From positions 4,093,265 through 4,157,264 of the forward strand of contig JADCRB010000114.1 of NCBI GenBank assembly GCA_021464245.1: a DNA stretch of 64,000 nt, read 5' to 3'. This stretch comes from Carallia brachiata (Eukaryota > Streptophyta > Magnoliopsida > Malpighiales > Rhizophoraceae). The first letter of the stretch is position 1; each line of letters opens with the position of its first letter. This document shows, in pieces, positions 45,161 to 58,846 of the stretch. The position numbers and the translations under genes are program-made. Below the pieces are notes generated by a model. It was not told where the DNA came from, searched no databases, and saw only the letters and a program-made list of their open reading frames with translations.

Positions 45161-48100
45161 TTAGAGCTTGAGGGTAAGCCCAATAGGGCAATGATCACTA
45201 CCAAAAACATCAGGGACAATGTATGAGTCATGAACATCATCTGCCATGGATTCCGATACGAGGTAGTAGTCAAGTCGCCAACCTGTTTAAAATTTTCATA
45301 TCAAATACAAAAACTCAAAACAGAGGTTTATGCTTAGTTATCTTCTGATTTCTTGGGAAATTCGGAGATGACACGTCAAACACACTCATCCATACTGATT
45401 CTTAAATAAATAGAAAAAAGAAAACTACAATTTGCAATTATCGTTATAAGCATTAGTTGTCCCTGAATAGGGTCTTAGAAAGTGAAATTTGGATAATAGA
45501 TGCATATTGGAATTCCAGTTGGAGAAATTTAAAGCGGGAGGTACCTTTGTTAGTTTTCCGAGCACCATGCCGGTAACCCCAATATGTATAGCCGACAGCA
45601 TTCGGATGTTGCCTTCTGAAAGTATCCACAAATCCCCTTGACAAGAAATTTTTGGCAAATGATTCCCTTTCTTCATCTGTAAACCCAGCACTTCTTCTAT
45701 TTCCCTAGAAATTGATACAACGGTTAGAATGCATAATGCTAAAGACTTGCGGCCTGTTTTCCACAAGGGATGTTAGGCAGGTCCTGAGAGTGGGAATGGT
45801 GTCCCATTCTCATCAGGGTTTTTTCCATACCCAACGGGAGCGTGGAGTCAATTATAAGAAATCCCATTCTCCTAGATACTTAGGTCCCCAAATTCCAAGT
45901 TGCTAAAGACCTTAGGCTTGGAGAAGTTACCAAATTAGCACCTTTAAATTAAAATCTGTCTTGGAGTTTTTCCATTATGTGAGACAAACTAAAAGATATA
46001 TCATCTCATGATGATGATAACAATTTTTTCCAGCACTTTTACTACAACTAAATTTATGGCTTGAACATATGTTGTCTGATGTTTAATAATTAGTTCTAAA
46101 ACAGGAAATTGGAATCACTTACTGCAGGATTGAAAATATCTATCTCCTGATGAGCACAATTTAGATCACCAGTCAAAATGACAGGCTTTGACTTTTCCAG
46201 CTCCTGGATAATGGATGCAAAGTAAAATATATAGTCAGTCCTTACAAAGAAGAAGTGTGACACTGAGTCTTCCTATGTTGAACAAAATATAGTTCATTGG
46301 AAAAGAATGAACAAACACCAATATGTCCAAATACCTGCACACCCCTTCCCCCCCCCCCCCCCAAAAAAAAAGGATGCATAATGCAGAATCCATGAAAAGA
46401 AAGACATGCTAATCTATGAGGAATATACTTGTAAATAACTTAAAAATTGAAAAGAAAAACGAAAGGGTGAGATGTTGGGGGGGGGGGGTGGAGAGGAAAG
46501 GAAACCTTACTTTCATGTAATTGCTTAGAGATGGGTCCCATTGTGTAATCCTGTATGACTGAAATTGAAGACATACAACAAAAGGTCCACGTAAGATTTA
46601 AGCATAGTGACAGACATAAAACAACATCGTAAAACAATATTATCTGATAATATTGCATAATGAGGACTATAGTAAGTTACCAGTCTTCTCAAGCCCTCGC
46701 CAGAGTTAGGAACATATACATTTAATAAATAAAATGAATCAAACTCAGCTGTTACAACTCGTCCCTCGCTGTCATGATCCACTAGCCCGAGACCATATCT
46801 AACAGAAAGTGGCTTTATCTGTCTCACGTACGCAAACACCTTAGTCAGCACAGATACAATGTTCCATATGAATCGTGACAGAAAAGATCCCGGAATCAGC
46901 TCTAGCATATACAGTATTACAAACAAAATAATAAGTATCAAATGATAGTTGTAAATAACTCTTTAAAAAATGCCCATATACTCTATATTTGGCACCATCT
47001 ATAGCTAAAGCTCGTAATTATATCTTGACAGACTCTTTGTCAGTAATATTATTGTTCAACCACAAATCAATAAACCATTATAAATATGCCTAAAGACCTG
47101 GCTAGATCAATGGTCTACCAAATTTGCTATTGTCTCTGAGATCTCAGTGGATCTTCATCATTCAGTTGAAGATTATTTCAACAAATTAGCCGCAATCCAT
47201 TTAATACATACAAATGATTGAAAGAATGTCACCACTTGCCAACAAGGAAATATAAAATTAATGTTATTCATTACCCCTTTTTCACCATTTTCTGATGAGT
47301 ATAATATAAAAATATACCCAAGAATTTCATTAAAATAATAATAATAATAATAATAATAGGAATAATAATAAGTACTCAGGACATTAATTAACTGTACCAT
47401 GAGAATAGGAAAAGCATACCCGAGAGATTATTGCAGTGCCGGAATAACCGAGTTTCGAAAGGCTGCAAGTCCAGAAACAATGCTCATAGCCATCTATCAG
47501 GGACTGGGCAATGGACTCTACATCCTTCTCCTATTGGAAACATTAAACACGGCGATCAAGGTGCTGCTAATTTTTTCAACACAACACCAGAACCTTGATA
47601 TGAGTAGAGATTGTAAACTTGCTTCAACAATAGAAGATCCCCAGCCAAAGAAAAAATCCCATGATAAAAGGGGAAAATTGGTTAAACAAAATAAGATATG
47701 GTATCTTGCCTGCAGTTTGGTCTCTTGCAAGCATAGGACATCGAAAGTTTCCCTTTGGGCAAGTTCAAGGGCAGAAAATCCTTTGAATTTAATAATGCCC
47801 GTAGACCATTGACATTCCAAGACATTAGCTTCACAAACTTTGTGTCCCCAGCAGGAGGCGGAGGCCTCATGATTCTAGGGTTATATGGAATCCATCCTTT
47901 CTGGGGTTTCTTGTGGGCCAGAAATGTCCAAGGTTCAGCATGAGGAAAAGTGAGTAGATGATCAGCTTTAGTATCTCCATTACTTGTACCAGAACCTAAT
48001 TTTCTTCTTGCACGGGAAGGCTTTCCAACTAGCAACATTAAACATGGCGCAGAAAAAAGTTTGGGTGTACTCAACACTAACTAAAACTAGAGCTCAAGGC

Positions 48101-49315
48101 ACAAACACAGAGACAAATGAATAAGTAAATGCTTGAGATGTGAACGGTGAAAATGCGTGAACAATAACAGAGATCACAACCATTTTACTCATACCTGAAA
48201 CCTCATCAGCTTTGATTGCGACCTTCTCATCTGTTGTGACAAATTCAGTATCAACTTTGACAGTTTGATCCTCGGGAATGGATTGTTGTATTCTTCTCTT
48301 TCTCTCAGCAGTGTCATTGTGGAGAATATAGCCTACATTAGATACATTTTTATCCTTTTTTGGATTAAATTTTTTTCACTGCTGATGGAAGTTGCATTTT
48401 CTTCTACTTCCTGAGAGCTTTCACCTGTAAAATTGAGGAAAACATTCATTCATCAGAAATGGCTAACATGCGTTCTAACATTATAGTCTGAATAATCTTT
48501 ATGATCTTAGCAAATACTTTTTAACAGTCAAAAGATAAAAAATTATTTTTTAGACATATTAAAAATTACCAGTTAATTGCTTATCCAAAAAACTCTTTAA
48601 AGCAGATACAAGCTCCAGTTTACGACCTTTAGCAGGGACTCCAACATTTCTGAAAGTATGAACAATCACGGAGAACTATGATCATGAAAGATACAAATGC
48701 AAGCTCCATGGCAGATAAAACTCAATCCTAATAAAAGATGAAAACAGAAGACACAGAGCTTTACGCGAGATATCTTCAGATCTGCGACCCCAGGAATTAA
48801 CCCAGTCAAGCATACAAAACCATGGGAAATAAGAAATTCAACAGACTTAAAGAAAAAAAAAAAACCAGTCTTTCTTCTTCAGATGAACAATAAAACCATA
48901 ACAATTACAGCTACCAAAAAAAGAAGGATAAATAATTTCTCCAAAAAGGGACATAAATCATATGCGGTAAGAATCAGAATTTTTACTTACCTTAGCACAC
49001 TTTTCAATTCTTGAACTGTCATAGCCTCAATTTTTCCTGGATCATCCTTGATACCTTGAATTTCAGCTGACAGGGTCTTCGGATAACTTTCCTATTCATC
49101 AAAATGTAGATCACTTTTCATCAATGGTTAACTACAAAAAATCAGCGTAAAGCCCAAAAATATAAAGATAGAGGGTTAACTACCTTGACAATTGCTCTGT
49201 CAGAATCAAGATCAAGGCCTGATTCCGTTAGAACTTTCGATTTCTTACGAGTCTTGCTCTCACCAGTCGGTGATTTGGGTGTTGATGAGACGGAAACTAG
49301 GCGCTTGGAAGTCAT
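45161..49315 (-). CDS. ARP: AP endonuclease (ARP, exonuclease III family) with SAP domain
   Basis: This cuts DNA at abasic sites in base-excision repair. The Arabidopsis ARP is also implicated in redox control and demethylation. Exons in coding order: 49184-49315, 48991-49091, 48570-48649, 48195-48424, 47710-48028, 47420-47530, 46681-46818, 46511-46558, 46123-46203, 45545-45704, 45161-45282. A SAP DNA-binding domain ([11 protein letters not shown]...[19 protein letters not shown]) is followed by the exonuclease III fold with [33 protein letters not shown] and GSDHCPIGL, so all the main catalytic residues are present. Two single bases seem missing: in an A7 run (48370-48376) and in TTAAATTC near 47790. 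Restoring length by two gives 507 aa. Intron 5 has a GC donor (CAG|GCAAGA). The start could also be ATG 49339. Confidence 0.92.
46348..46488. repeat. C15 and G12 tracts in ARP intron 8
   Basis: A 15-C run (46348-46362) and a 12-G run (46477-46488) lie 114 bp apart in the same intron and could pair or form G-quadruplex/i-motif structures. Such runs are also prone to sequencing error. Confidence 0.8.
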
Positions 49316-51477
49316 GGAGCACGCTCTCAAATATACCAATGATGGGATTCTAAGCCTCCCTGGTCTTGCTGCAATGCTACTACATTCCCTTTTAGTTACT
49401 TACTTATACCGCTCTCATTTCAACACACACACACACAAGGTTACCAAACAAAAACAGAGACACTAAAACTATTACTCTCTAATTCCACATCCAAATCACT
49501 AACCAAACCAGAAAGTCAGCAAACTGAAGTATTACAATCTTTAGTGTTCTCTACGGACAAATAACCAAGCAAGTTCAAAGACAGTCAGCAAACAATTAGC
49601 CCCAAGTAAACCAAAAAAAAAAAGAAAACTTTTTCAGGCAGTTCCACAGTTATGGAAAATAGAGCCAGACCCACAAATTTTTTTTTTTTTTTTGCGTTGT
49701 CTTCATGTTTTCTCGGAACCAACCAACGTGCCCTAATAAAAGTCTGTAAAGAAGACATGAAAAGAAAAAAAAGGAAGAAAAAGAGGAGAGAGAGAAAGAG
49801 AGAGAGAAATTTACCTGGTGGTGGAGAGATGGAAGAAATTCTTCAAGAACACTAATTGCAACGCTTTTTCGCCTCTCAACATCTCAAATTCAATGGATTA
49901 TTGGTTAAAATGGTTTATATTATTAAGTCACTGACAGATTCAGTGAGCTGAACCTTCTCCTGCGCAAATTAGCATTGTCCCCGCGCCCTGTTGCGTAATA
50001 CAATACTCAAAACACTGTTTTCATGATTTAATTTTTAGTATCTTTTATCATTTTATGCTTGGGTTAATTTAGAAATCTGTTTTACACGCCATGTTTCAAT
50101 TAGATTCCCTTAAAATTTGCATGGGTGTTGATTAGTTTCTGACTATATAAAATTCAAAATAATGAAAATGATTTAGAAAACAACAATAATAATAATAATT
50201 GTATCTTCATTCGTTGTGTTATGATGAAAAATAAAAACATCCCTTCAAGAGGGTACATGAAGCTTTGTTAAAAAAAAAAGAGAGGGTACATGAAGCGATT
50301 CAAGTGACATCTAATGTATTTTTAATGTGGATCCTATTTTTCATTCAAATCAAGTAGTTTGGGACCACCGCGAGGGCTTCTCAAGACCCCGATCCACTAT
50401 TCATTCTTAGGAAAAAATCATACATCTTCTAACAGAATAAAAACAGTTCTCTTCAATACAGATTTCAAAAAAATATTAAAATTATATTAGCTTAACAACT
50501 ATTCTTATATACAATATATTTACCAATCACTCAAGATAATAACCTGAATAGTTGATCGGCGTACTTCTTTCACTTATAACTATCTTCGAGTACCAGTGAC
50601 AACGCTCATAGATTGTTGACTCCTAAAACCATCTAGCTTGATTGTGAGATAACACACTGTTAGTTTCAGAAGCGATTACATTCAATCTCAATAATACTCA
50701 AGCGTAGGTCTCCTATTATGGGTGAGGTTGAATAAGTATCAAACGGATAATAACTCAACCCAATCTGCCGCAAATTTAATAACTAATATATCTATAATAA
50801 ATTTTTTTTTGTCACAAAAAAAAAATACATAATATATCTCTTGCATTATCATCATAATTATCCTACTGTAAAGTCATAATATCATCATGAACATCATCAT
50901 CATCATCGTCAATCATATTACATTTGCATAAAATGGTGATGACAAATAATATCATCATACTGCTCATAGTTTTAACTTTTTAAGATTAAAAATATTAAAA
51001 TTGTTTGCTACATGTGAAGGGAAGAAAAAAAAAAATGGTATACTTGAAGTTAAACTTGACAAGTACAAGTGTTCTTTACTTTCCTCGCATAGCTGTGTTG
51101 TCTGTATTACTCAGGGCAACCAACCAAGGGACCCTGAAACCAAGAAGAGAAAATTAGGGAGGGTTAATCTATATCTATCAATCTATAGTTTGATCCTCCG
51201 ACTTCTTGGTTTGGTTGTTACTAAACTACCCCCAACCAAATAGCCAAAAGAAGAGTCGGGACTAATGTAGCTTCGGGATACAGAAATCTCGTGCAAAAAA
51301 AATAAATAAATAAATGAAAGCCAGAAGAAGAGGTGGTGGTGGTGTATCTATCAGCCTGTTAATATCTGTGCTCTAGAACTGCTGGTATTAGGATCAGGAA
51401 GCGCCCCTTGTTAATGAACACTAAAATTTTTCATCTGTTTTTGACAACGATGGCAATCACAAAAACACGGGGTCGTT
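49316..51477. other. ARP upstream and glycosyltransferase 3' intergenic region
   Basis: A possible ARP 5'-UTR exon ends at a good minus-strand donor near 49817 (ccaccag|gtaaattt). A GA-rich stretch (49785-49808), a (CA)n run (49421-49436) and ATC repeats (50888-50910) are present. No protein gene recognised. Confidence 0.6.
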
Positions 51478-54400
51478 TCAGAAGTGATGTAATTGTGTTT
51501 CCATGTTGAAATGCATGTGCTCCAGACCAGGAGGAGACAGTGGTGGAATTGCTGAGGGAAAAGAAGCATTCTCGGCTATCTGCAGGATCATTCTCTCAGT
51601 TGCATGACCAATCTTTCGTGAATAGACCTGTCCAGAATGTGCAGCACTGGAAGAGTTGTTTTCAACTGACGCCTGGGCCGATGCTATTATGGTTCTAAAG
51701 ATGCCGGATTCTCTTAGTCCTTGGACAATAACCTGACAGAAGAGAATCAAGAGAAGATTGAAGTAGGACCGTTGCATGCAAATTCTGGGATTAAATAGAA
51801 ACCAGAAAGGAGATCTTAACCAAAATCTACGGGCAGCTAAACTCACCATGGGAGCATGAATGTGAGTCAAGATACCCTTCTTCAAGAGTTTTAGCTTCAG
51901 TTTTTCGTCAGTCCATACTACGTGTTCCTGATACCTAATCCAACGAGAATTGCTATATTATGAGCACTTATTTAGGATCCTGAGGGTGGTTCCAAACAAT
52001 AACTTCATGAGCGCTAACAAGCATTCAAGCATGCAACAACCACTCTTCAATCATCAGATTTGCAGGTAATGAGCTACATTACTTGGGGTGGCATCCTCAT
52101 TTGCAACGTTTATCAAAGAAAGATATGTAGCACAGAGAAAACCTCTAAAGCTCCCCAGTCCTTATGATTACGTTAAAATATAATTAAAAAAATGGCAGGT
52201 GGTTTAAGTATGCTTATTACCAGTGAAGCATTTCCTCCTCTGTTGCAGTTGAGGCAATTATGAACGCCTGCTCGTAGTGCAAGAAGGATACTGTAGTGAG
52301 CACAATATTGCAAAATATATTTTGCATACACATGCAGGCATGCAGGCTTTGGGATATATAATAAATATTTTCAAATCATTCCTGAATAAATTAAATAACC
52401 TTTCAATTGAGATTTAAAATAACTTGTCCCACAATGACAAAAGCAGAACTATGCCTAATACTATCAAGAAACCTCTGTCAACCAGATTCATAAAACCAGT
52501 CCATTTCAAACATGCCTTTGGAAAACACACCAAAAGGATCACCATCCAAATAGGAATTATATAACCAGTTCAAAGCATATGATATAGAAAAAGCAACAAT
52601 GAACGTACAGCTCTGTCAAATTCCAACATGAAGCATCTTTTGACATCCTCCTTTGTAGGCTTGCATCCACATCGATCACGTCTTGATGTCAGATCAGAAA
52701 ACTTGGTATATGTGTAATGCAAGACAGCAGCCTCATCCAATGTGATCTCTCTAACAATGTAAACACAAAGCAAATTCAAATGCTTGCTAACAAATAGAGA
52801 GTATGTTCAAATCTTCAGGCATAACTTTGTGGACTCTAAGTCGCTAAATTAAATAAGTAGAGAAGGTAATAAATTAACAAGCCCCATTACATGACTTACA
52901 TCATAATTAAGTGCAGATTCAGAAAAATAGGATGCATGAAAAACTAAACATTCAGGGTTGAACAAATGAAATACTAAAATAACCGTACTTTGGAGCCTTC
53001 TTATAGTTGTACCATCTGTGTGCACCATTGGGACGAAGATGATCTTGGACACGAGCAGCAGACTTCCCATTTCCATATGTAAGAAAGTAATTTGGATTAC
53101 CACGAGTTGCTTCTTTATAATTTCCAAAGTAGACATCTTTGGGAAGATGATCATAGTTCTTCTTAAACATTGAGACCTACACCAGTAAGAGATGCAAGGC
53201 TATTAGTGGAAACAAGACGACCATGGACGTGCCTAGCATATGCATGTTTAAATCCCAACCAACAAAATTACATGTTTATCGCAACCAATGAGATCCTAGC
53301 CATATATCAACATGCAACATGTGCACTCTGTATGGATCACAAAGTCTCATGAGAAAAATTGAAAATTAAGGACAGCTGCATCAAATCGAAATCATCAAGC
53401 AGTCCATGAACTGACAGGCTGTTTGGCATCATGGCCATATTCCATTTTGTTTATTTTTCACTTGAATAAAAATGCTCTGGATGCTTTTCTGAATTCTTTT
53501 TGGCTCAATTTTTCAAAATATTTACATTCCAACTAAACACTTGGTGAGCTGCTTTTTGTGGATTCTCTTAACTATTTCTTGTTTCCAATCAGCATCCTAC
53601 CCCACCCTTCATACTCTTGTCCACCCACTTCGTATTGGCACACCCTTGGCAATCGATTCCTCCATTGACAACCATTGTTGCCACTAATGACTAGAGTGTT
53701 GCCTGAGATAATCTAAGCTTACAGCAACTAATCAGCATGAAGCTGACAATAACCTTTTGATGACGCCAATGGCACCATTGTTTGTTCCCGCCAATGATCT
53801 CCTGGTATTGCTATCACTAGTCATTGTCATTCTCACTTTCATCTTTCATCTCAATCGGTGCTCAACCTCACTATTGCAAGTATCCAGCTACCCTTCACAA
53901 ATCGCTTTTGCCTTCTCACGTTGTCCCAATCACCAAACGTTTCACCCATGCCACAGCACCATGTTATTACCAGTACTCCGGCAGACAACTTTGATCTAGT
54001 CCTCTTTGGCTTTATTTTAAGTGTGTCATCAGAAATACTAGAAACCTAATGGGGAAAAAACAATTTCAAAATGTCGACTACAGAAGAAAAGCAAGGCCAA
54101 TAATAACAAACAGGGCTCCAGCCTTTACAAACCAATTCAAGTTTCTATTCAAAAAATCACAAACTACGTCTGCAAGATGTAGGAACAAGGTTATTCAGAA
54201 GAATAATACCTCACCGAAAGGTTCTTTAATGTCTGCTCTCTCAACACTGCTCTCCTGAAAGAAGTCATGCCCCATTACGTATCTAGAAGTTCAATATAAT
54301 AAAAAAAGAAACAAAGCAAAAGAACCAATAAATCAAAATAAGACCATCAGGCTTCTCTGACGCAAAAATATGGATGACTTAGCCTCTGAATTTTATGGAT

Positions 54401-57136
54401 GTGGTTCTACTCACATAATTTGAAAATATGACCATATCAACATTTTGAGGCACTTCTAAGAGCAATTGGCTCAAAGAATATTCACGAGCACCCACAGGAT
54501 GTATTAATTCATCAGTGTCAAGGTGGAATATCCAATCCATGCCAGCCTCCTAGAAGACATATAAATAAAAAAAGATAAATAACAAAAGACTGGCCTTGAC
54601 AAATTGCAGTAATAAAGTAGCGTTTGGTGTTGTGCATACCCTTGCCTTAACAATGGCCATTTCCATATTGAGGCTTTGCTTCACGAATAACTCATAATTA
54701 CAAGGCTTGTAGAAGAAACTTGCCAACCAAGTCTCATTCCAAATGCGGCTAATGTTCCAAATCGTGACATGAGAACACAATATTAAATCACATATAATAA
54801 GATTTGTGTGAGCAGCAACATTCATAGACGAAGAAAGCATCATAAAATAAATGTGTAAAAAGTATCTAGACCATATTCAGACAGTTCCATCATATCATAC
54901 ACCAGTCACACAAACACAATAAACTGCATTACAAAGTAATCGTATATAAAGCATCTAGATAATCTTGAAACTGTTCCATCAGATCACACACCAGTCACGC
55001 AAACATAATAAAGTGTTGAGTATGAAAATTACAATGAAACCCCATCAATATATCTAAATTTTTTAGTGGAGTGGCACCTAAATATCGTAAATCAGTTCAG
55101 GAATCTATACCTTCTCAGCATGTCATTATAGTTCATAGCCCCCTATATGTACCAGGCCTTCTATAATGTAGCAGAACTGAGAGCCCAACCAAGTTTGGCA
55201 TGATACATTTATTAGACCCTGCTAGTACATGATAGAACCTGACCATGGCCATCCAATGGCAAAAGCATGCATTTAAAAAATTCATATGGTGGAGCATACA
55301 AAAAGGATGAATGCAAAATGGATGAGTTGACTCAGACAATACATCAATACACTAGACTTCAGCCAGCAGTAACAGGGAACTTCACACTAACAACATGTAA
55401 GAGAAATCTTGAGTCCATTTGAAGGGCCCAAATGTCGAATATGAAGACAAATATCAATATAAAACAATCCATTACTCAATAAATGTAGATTCTAAGATCG
55501 TTATCCTCATTAGAGCTGCAACATCTCAAGATTGGAAAACCTAGAAAAAGATTATGTCTATAATTGGTCAAGGTTCTTTAGAATGCCAATGTATGTCAAG
55601 GTCCATAACTATTATCATAGTTCTTTTCCACAAACGCCAACAATTTTGAGAAAATCTACCATTCACGATCAAGAATTAGCAATTAACAGGTATCAAAGAG
55701 TACATGATTTCCAGAATCCTTAAGGGCACAAATTTTAAGAAGATATAAATGTTTGGCTGAGATAGAAACAGAGAGAATTGCTGCATGCTTGTGCTACAGA
55801 TTGCTCCGTGTGTAAATGGCATACAACAGATTAAGATCAAATTGCATTTGATACAGTTTATTGACCTTTTAGCTTGTTGTTCCTCTAATTCTTTCGTTCT
55901 GTGTATAATTGACACGCCCTGCAGAATGCAGATAAAGACTGTCAAAATGGAAACTACAAACACTTGCAAATGCGGAAGCCAAAGAAGTCACACTGTGCTG
56001 TTGAAATCATGCAGTGGTAGAGGTGAGTGAAACAAGCTGTTCGGTTGTGTAAAATTATAGGAGCAAAGACAAGATTTACCGGAATCATTTTCAGAACTTG
56101 AGACACATTACGTGAAGCAGCCCTACCCTCCACAAAAAGGAAAAATGTAGAAACTCCAATAACCTTATGATAAAGGATCCATGGTAAAACCTGTTCCAAG
56201 CCTGCAGAAGTGCTTGTTGTGATGCATATCTGCTGATGCAGCAAATTATCAGACAACAAAAAAAACATCGATACGTTCCAAGTTGTATATATCCTCCAAA
56301 TAAAAATACATGCATTGCATACCGTGTGGAACAACCAATTTGAAATCGCTCGCATAGAAGAAACAATAAAAAGAAATTCAAACGCTTTGATGGAAAAAAA
56401 AAAAAAAGAGAGAGAATAACTGTAGCAAAAGAAAATTTGCATGGCCTCAACAATCAGAAGCGAATAACATCTATGGAAGGCGATCATAGTTAAACAAAGA
56501 CGCAAAAGAAACAAAAAAAAAGAATACAAATATAATTTATAACCAAAAGTAATGAAATTAATGTAAAACTAATGTAATAAAACTAACAGGACTGCTAAAA
56601 TAAAACTGATGTAATAACCCAATTCTCCAAAAGTGCAAAAATAATGATCAAGTTTGTATTACCATTTTTTTACAAAAAAGAGAGAGAGAGAGAGACTGAG
56701 AAAGAGAAGAGAAACAGACACCAACGTAAGTGTAGCTGACCTTGGGCTTCAAGTCCTTGCCAAAATGGAACTTCCAGTCCCTAAAATAAGGAAAAGAGGG
56801 GAGAGAATGGATCCGACCCAGAAGATGGTCACATCCGGAATCCGCATTAGATGATGCGGAAACGGCGGTGGTGGTGGTGGCCGCCACCTCCATGCCGGGG
56901 AACCGGAGGAGGTTGTTGCGGTGATGATCAGTGGAGTAGTGGCGAGAAATGGGGTCTAAAGTAAGGCCTCCGCCACGCCATTGGAGAAGAAAGGCGAAAC
57001 GGCAAGAGAGAGAGGAAGGAGAGTAACGAGGAAGAGAATACGCGAAGTGAATGTGTGATGATGATGGAAGAAGACGAGGAATGTGAAGGTGTGTTGGAGG
57101 TGAAGTGGTGGTGGGCCGACTCGAACCACCCGCCAT
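51478..57136 (-). CDS. DXD-containing glycosyltransferase-like protein (GT2/GT92-like)
   Basis: Probable nucleotide-sugar transferase of the secretory pathway; acceptor unknown. Exons in coding order: 56720-57136, 56080-56229, 55866-55918, 54640-54748, 54415-54549, 54210-54254, 52989-53176, 52609-52750, 52221-52267, 51847-51934, 51478-51732, giving an unbroken 542 aa. After a low-complexity N-terminus come [45 protein letters not shown], the metal-binding motif in [13 protein letters not shown], then [19 protein letters not shown] and [11 protein letters not shown]. The arrangement resembles the GT2_4/GT92-type folds annotated in conserved plant proteins of unknown substrate. Exon 1 ends at a GT donor (GGT|GTCTGT) of weak consensus, supported by reading-frame continuity. 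No clear membrane anchor is visible in the first 139 residues. Confidence 0.8.
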
Positions 57137-58846
57137 TGCCTATCTATTACATGTAACCAACCAACAAACTCAAACAGAAGCCCCTGCCACCCTCGCACAT
57201 ATGTATATATACATAAATATATATGTATATATAGATATATATATGTAGATATGAACAATGTAAAAGCTTTTGAGTTGCGTCGATATATAGGCTTATAGGC
57301 TTGTCGTAGGTAGGTTGGTGGTGGCGATGGTGGGGGAGAGAGAGAGAGATAGAGAGGAAGAGAGAGAGAGAGAGAGTTGAAAGTGGGAAGTTTGAAACTG
57401 AAAGTGCTTTTAAAGAGGTTTGGAAGAAGAATGCCTATGCCCGTTTTTGTCGTTCCGTAGAGTTATTGCCGTCTTTCAGTTTCTTTATTTGCTCTGGGCC
57501 TCGTTGTTTCGTTCGCGGATGAAAAAGTAAATGCATAACCGATGCATATTAATCGATTAATTATTTTATTAATTAAATAAATAATATTTATGATAAAAAA
57601 ATAATAATAAAACTATCCTGCATCAATTTTTTCTTGTGTCTTTATACATTTTTTCATTTAGTTTTTTTAATAATAATAATTAAATTTTGGAACATAAAAT
57701 TAACCAAAAAAATTAGAACATAACAGAACTATAAATAAATAAATAAATAGATTTTTTTTTTTGGGTAAAGGTTGAGTAATTTGTAAAATTATCATTTTGT
57801 TTTTCTGATTTTTGATTGTTTTTCAATTGGGATTGTGTTGCTCAAAATTAATATTGGGATTCTGACTTGAATTGTGCAGCCTAAACCAACTGCACATGCC
57901 ACTAGGCTACTACATTAATGAAAACTACTTGTTTTTTTTTGTTTACCAAAACTGGAAAACTTTGCTTCTAGTCATCTCCCGTTTCTTTTATTTTCTCCCC
58001 TTTTAGTCCCAGCGCCTTTCTTCTTCTTCTTCTACTGTTATTTTTAAAGTGAGAAAAATAGGAAAGTAAACCTATCAAAAAATATTACAAGAATTATACA
58101 AGTGAACTTCGTAAACCTATATTTTAGCTCTATTAAACGCTGCAAAATTTTTAATCTGATAAACTTTTCTTTACCGTTAGACCACAAGGTTCCATCTTAG
58201 TATGAACCCTTTTCTTTCATCAAATTCAAACACTTTCTTGTTAAATGGCCCTTTGTCCTTTGGGGGGGTTTTCATCCAAATTTGGTTAAAGCTTATCAAT
58301 TATGTCTCATAACCATTACCAATGATAGCATCAAGCTATAGGAATTAGATAATACTTGTTCATATTATGGTTTTAGGTGTTTTAGATTTAAATAATACTT
58401 ACCAATTTGACAAAGAATTCATGGGTTTCGAGTTTGCGTCGGGTCGTGCCATATGTTGAAATGGCATACAACCAGCAAGGGTAATGGAACTTTTTGATTC
58501 CTCTTCCACGTCCCAACACAAAATATCAAAAAAAAAAAACTGGCAGTGAGCAGAAATGCCTAACCGTACTGTAAATTCAACTGCATTGATTCAAAAGACA
58601 AAATAACTAGAACCAGATACATATATGAAAGCCTTCTCATAAACTTTGACGAAAAAAAATTATTTCAAGTAATGGCAATACAATGGAGAACAATAACAAT
58701 ACAACATAACGAGAAGCATTCATGGTTCAACCAAGCGTGAGAATACACCGTAGCTTGGCTAATTTATCAATTATGAGTTCACAGTAAACAAAATGTAAAA
58801 GAATGTAGGACGTCAATCCCAACCTTGGACAGCCTGTGTATTTGTG
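57137..58846. other. Glycosyltransferase upstream region and FPGS 3' flank
   Basis: The likely glycosyltransferase 5' UTR contains a (TA)n-rich stretch (57200-57245) and a (GA)n microsatellite (57336-57376). The rest is AT-rich, with the FPGS 3' UTR at the right. No gene seen. Confidence 0.65.

Noticed and set aside
53757..54258. Plus-strand frames in the glycosyltransferase gene
   Set aside because: They fall in an intron of the minus-strand gene, and the sequence is not recognisable as protein.
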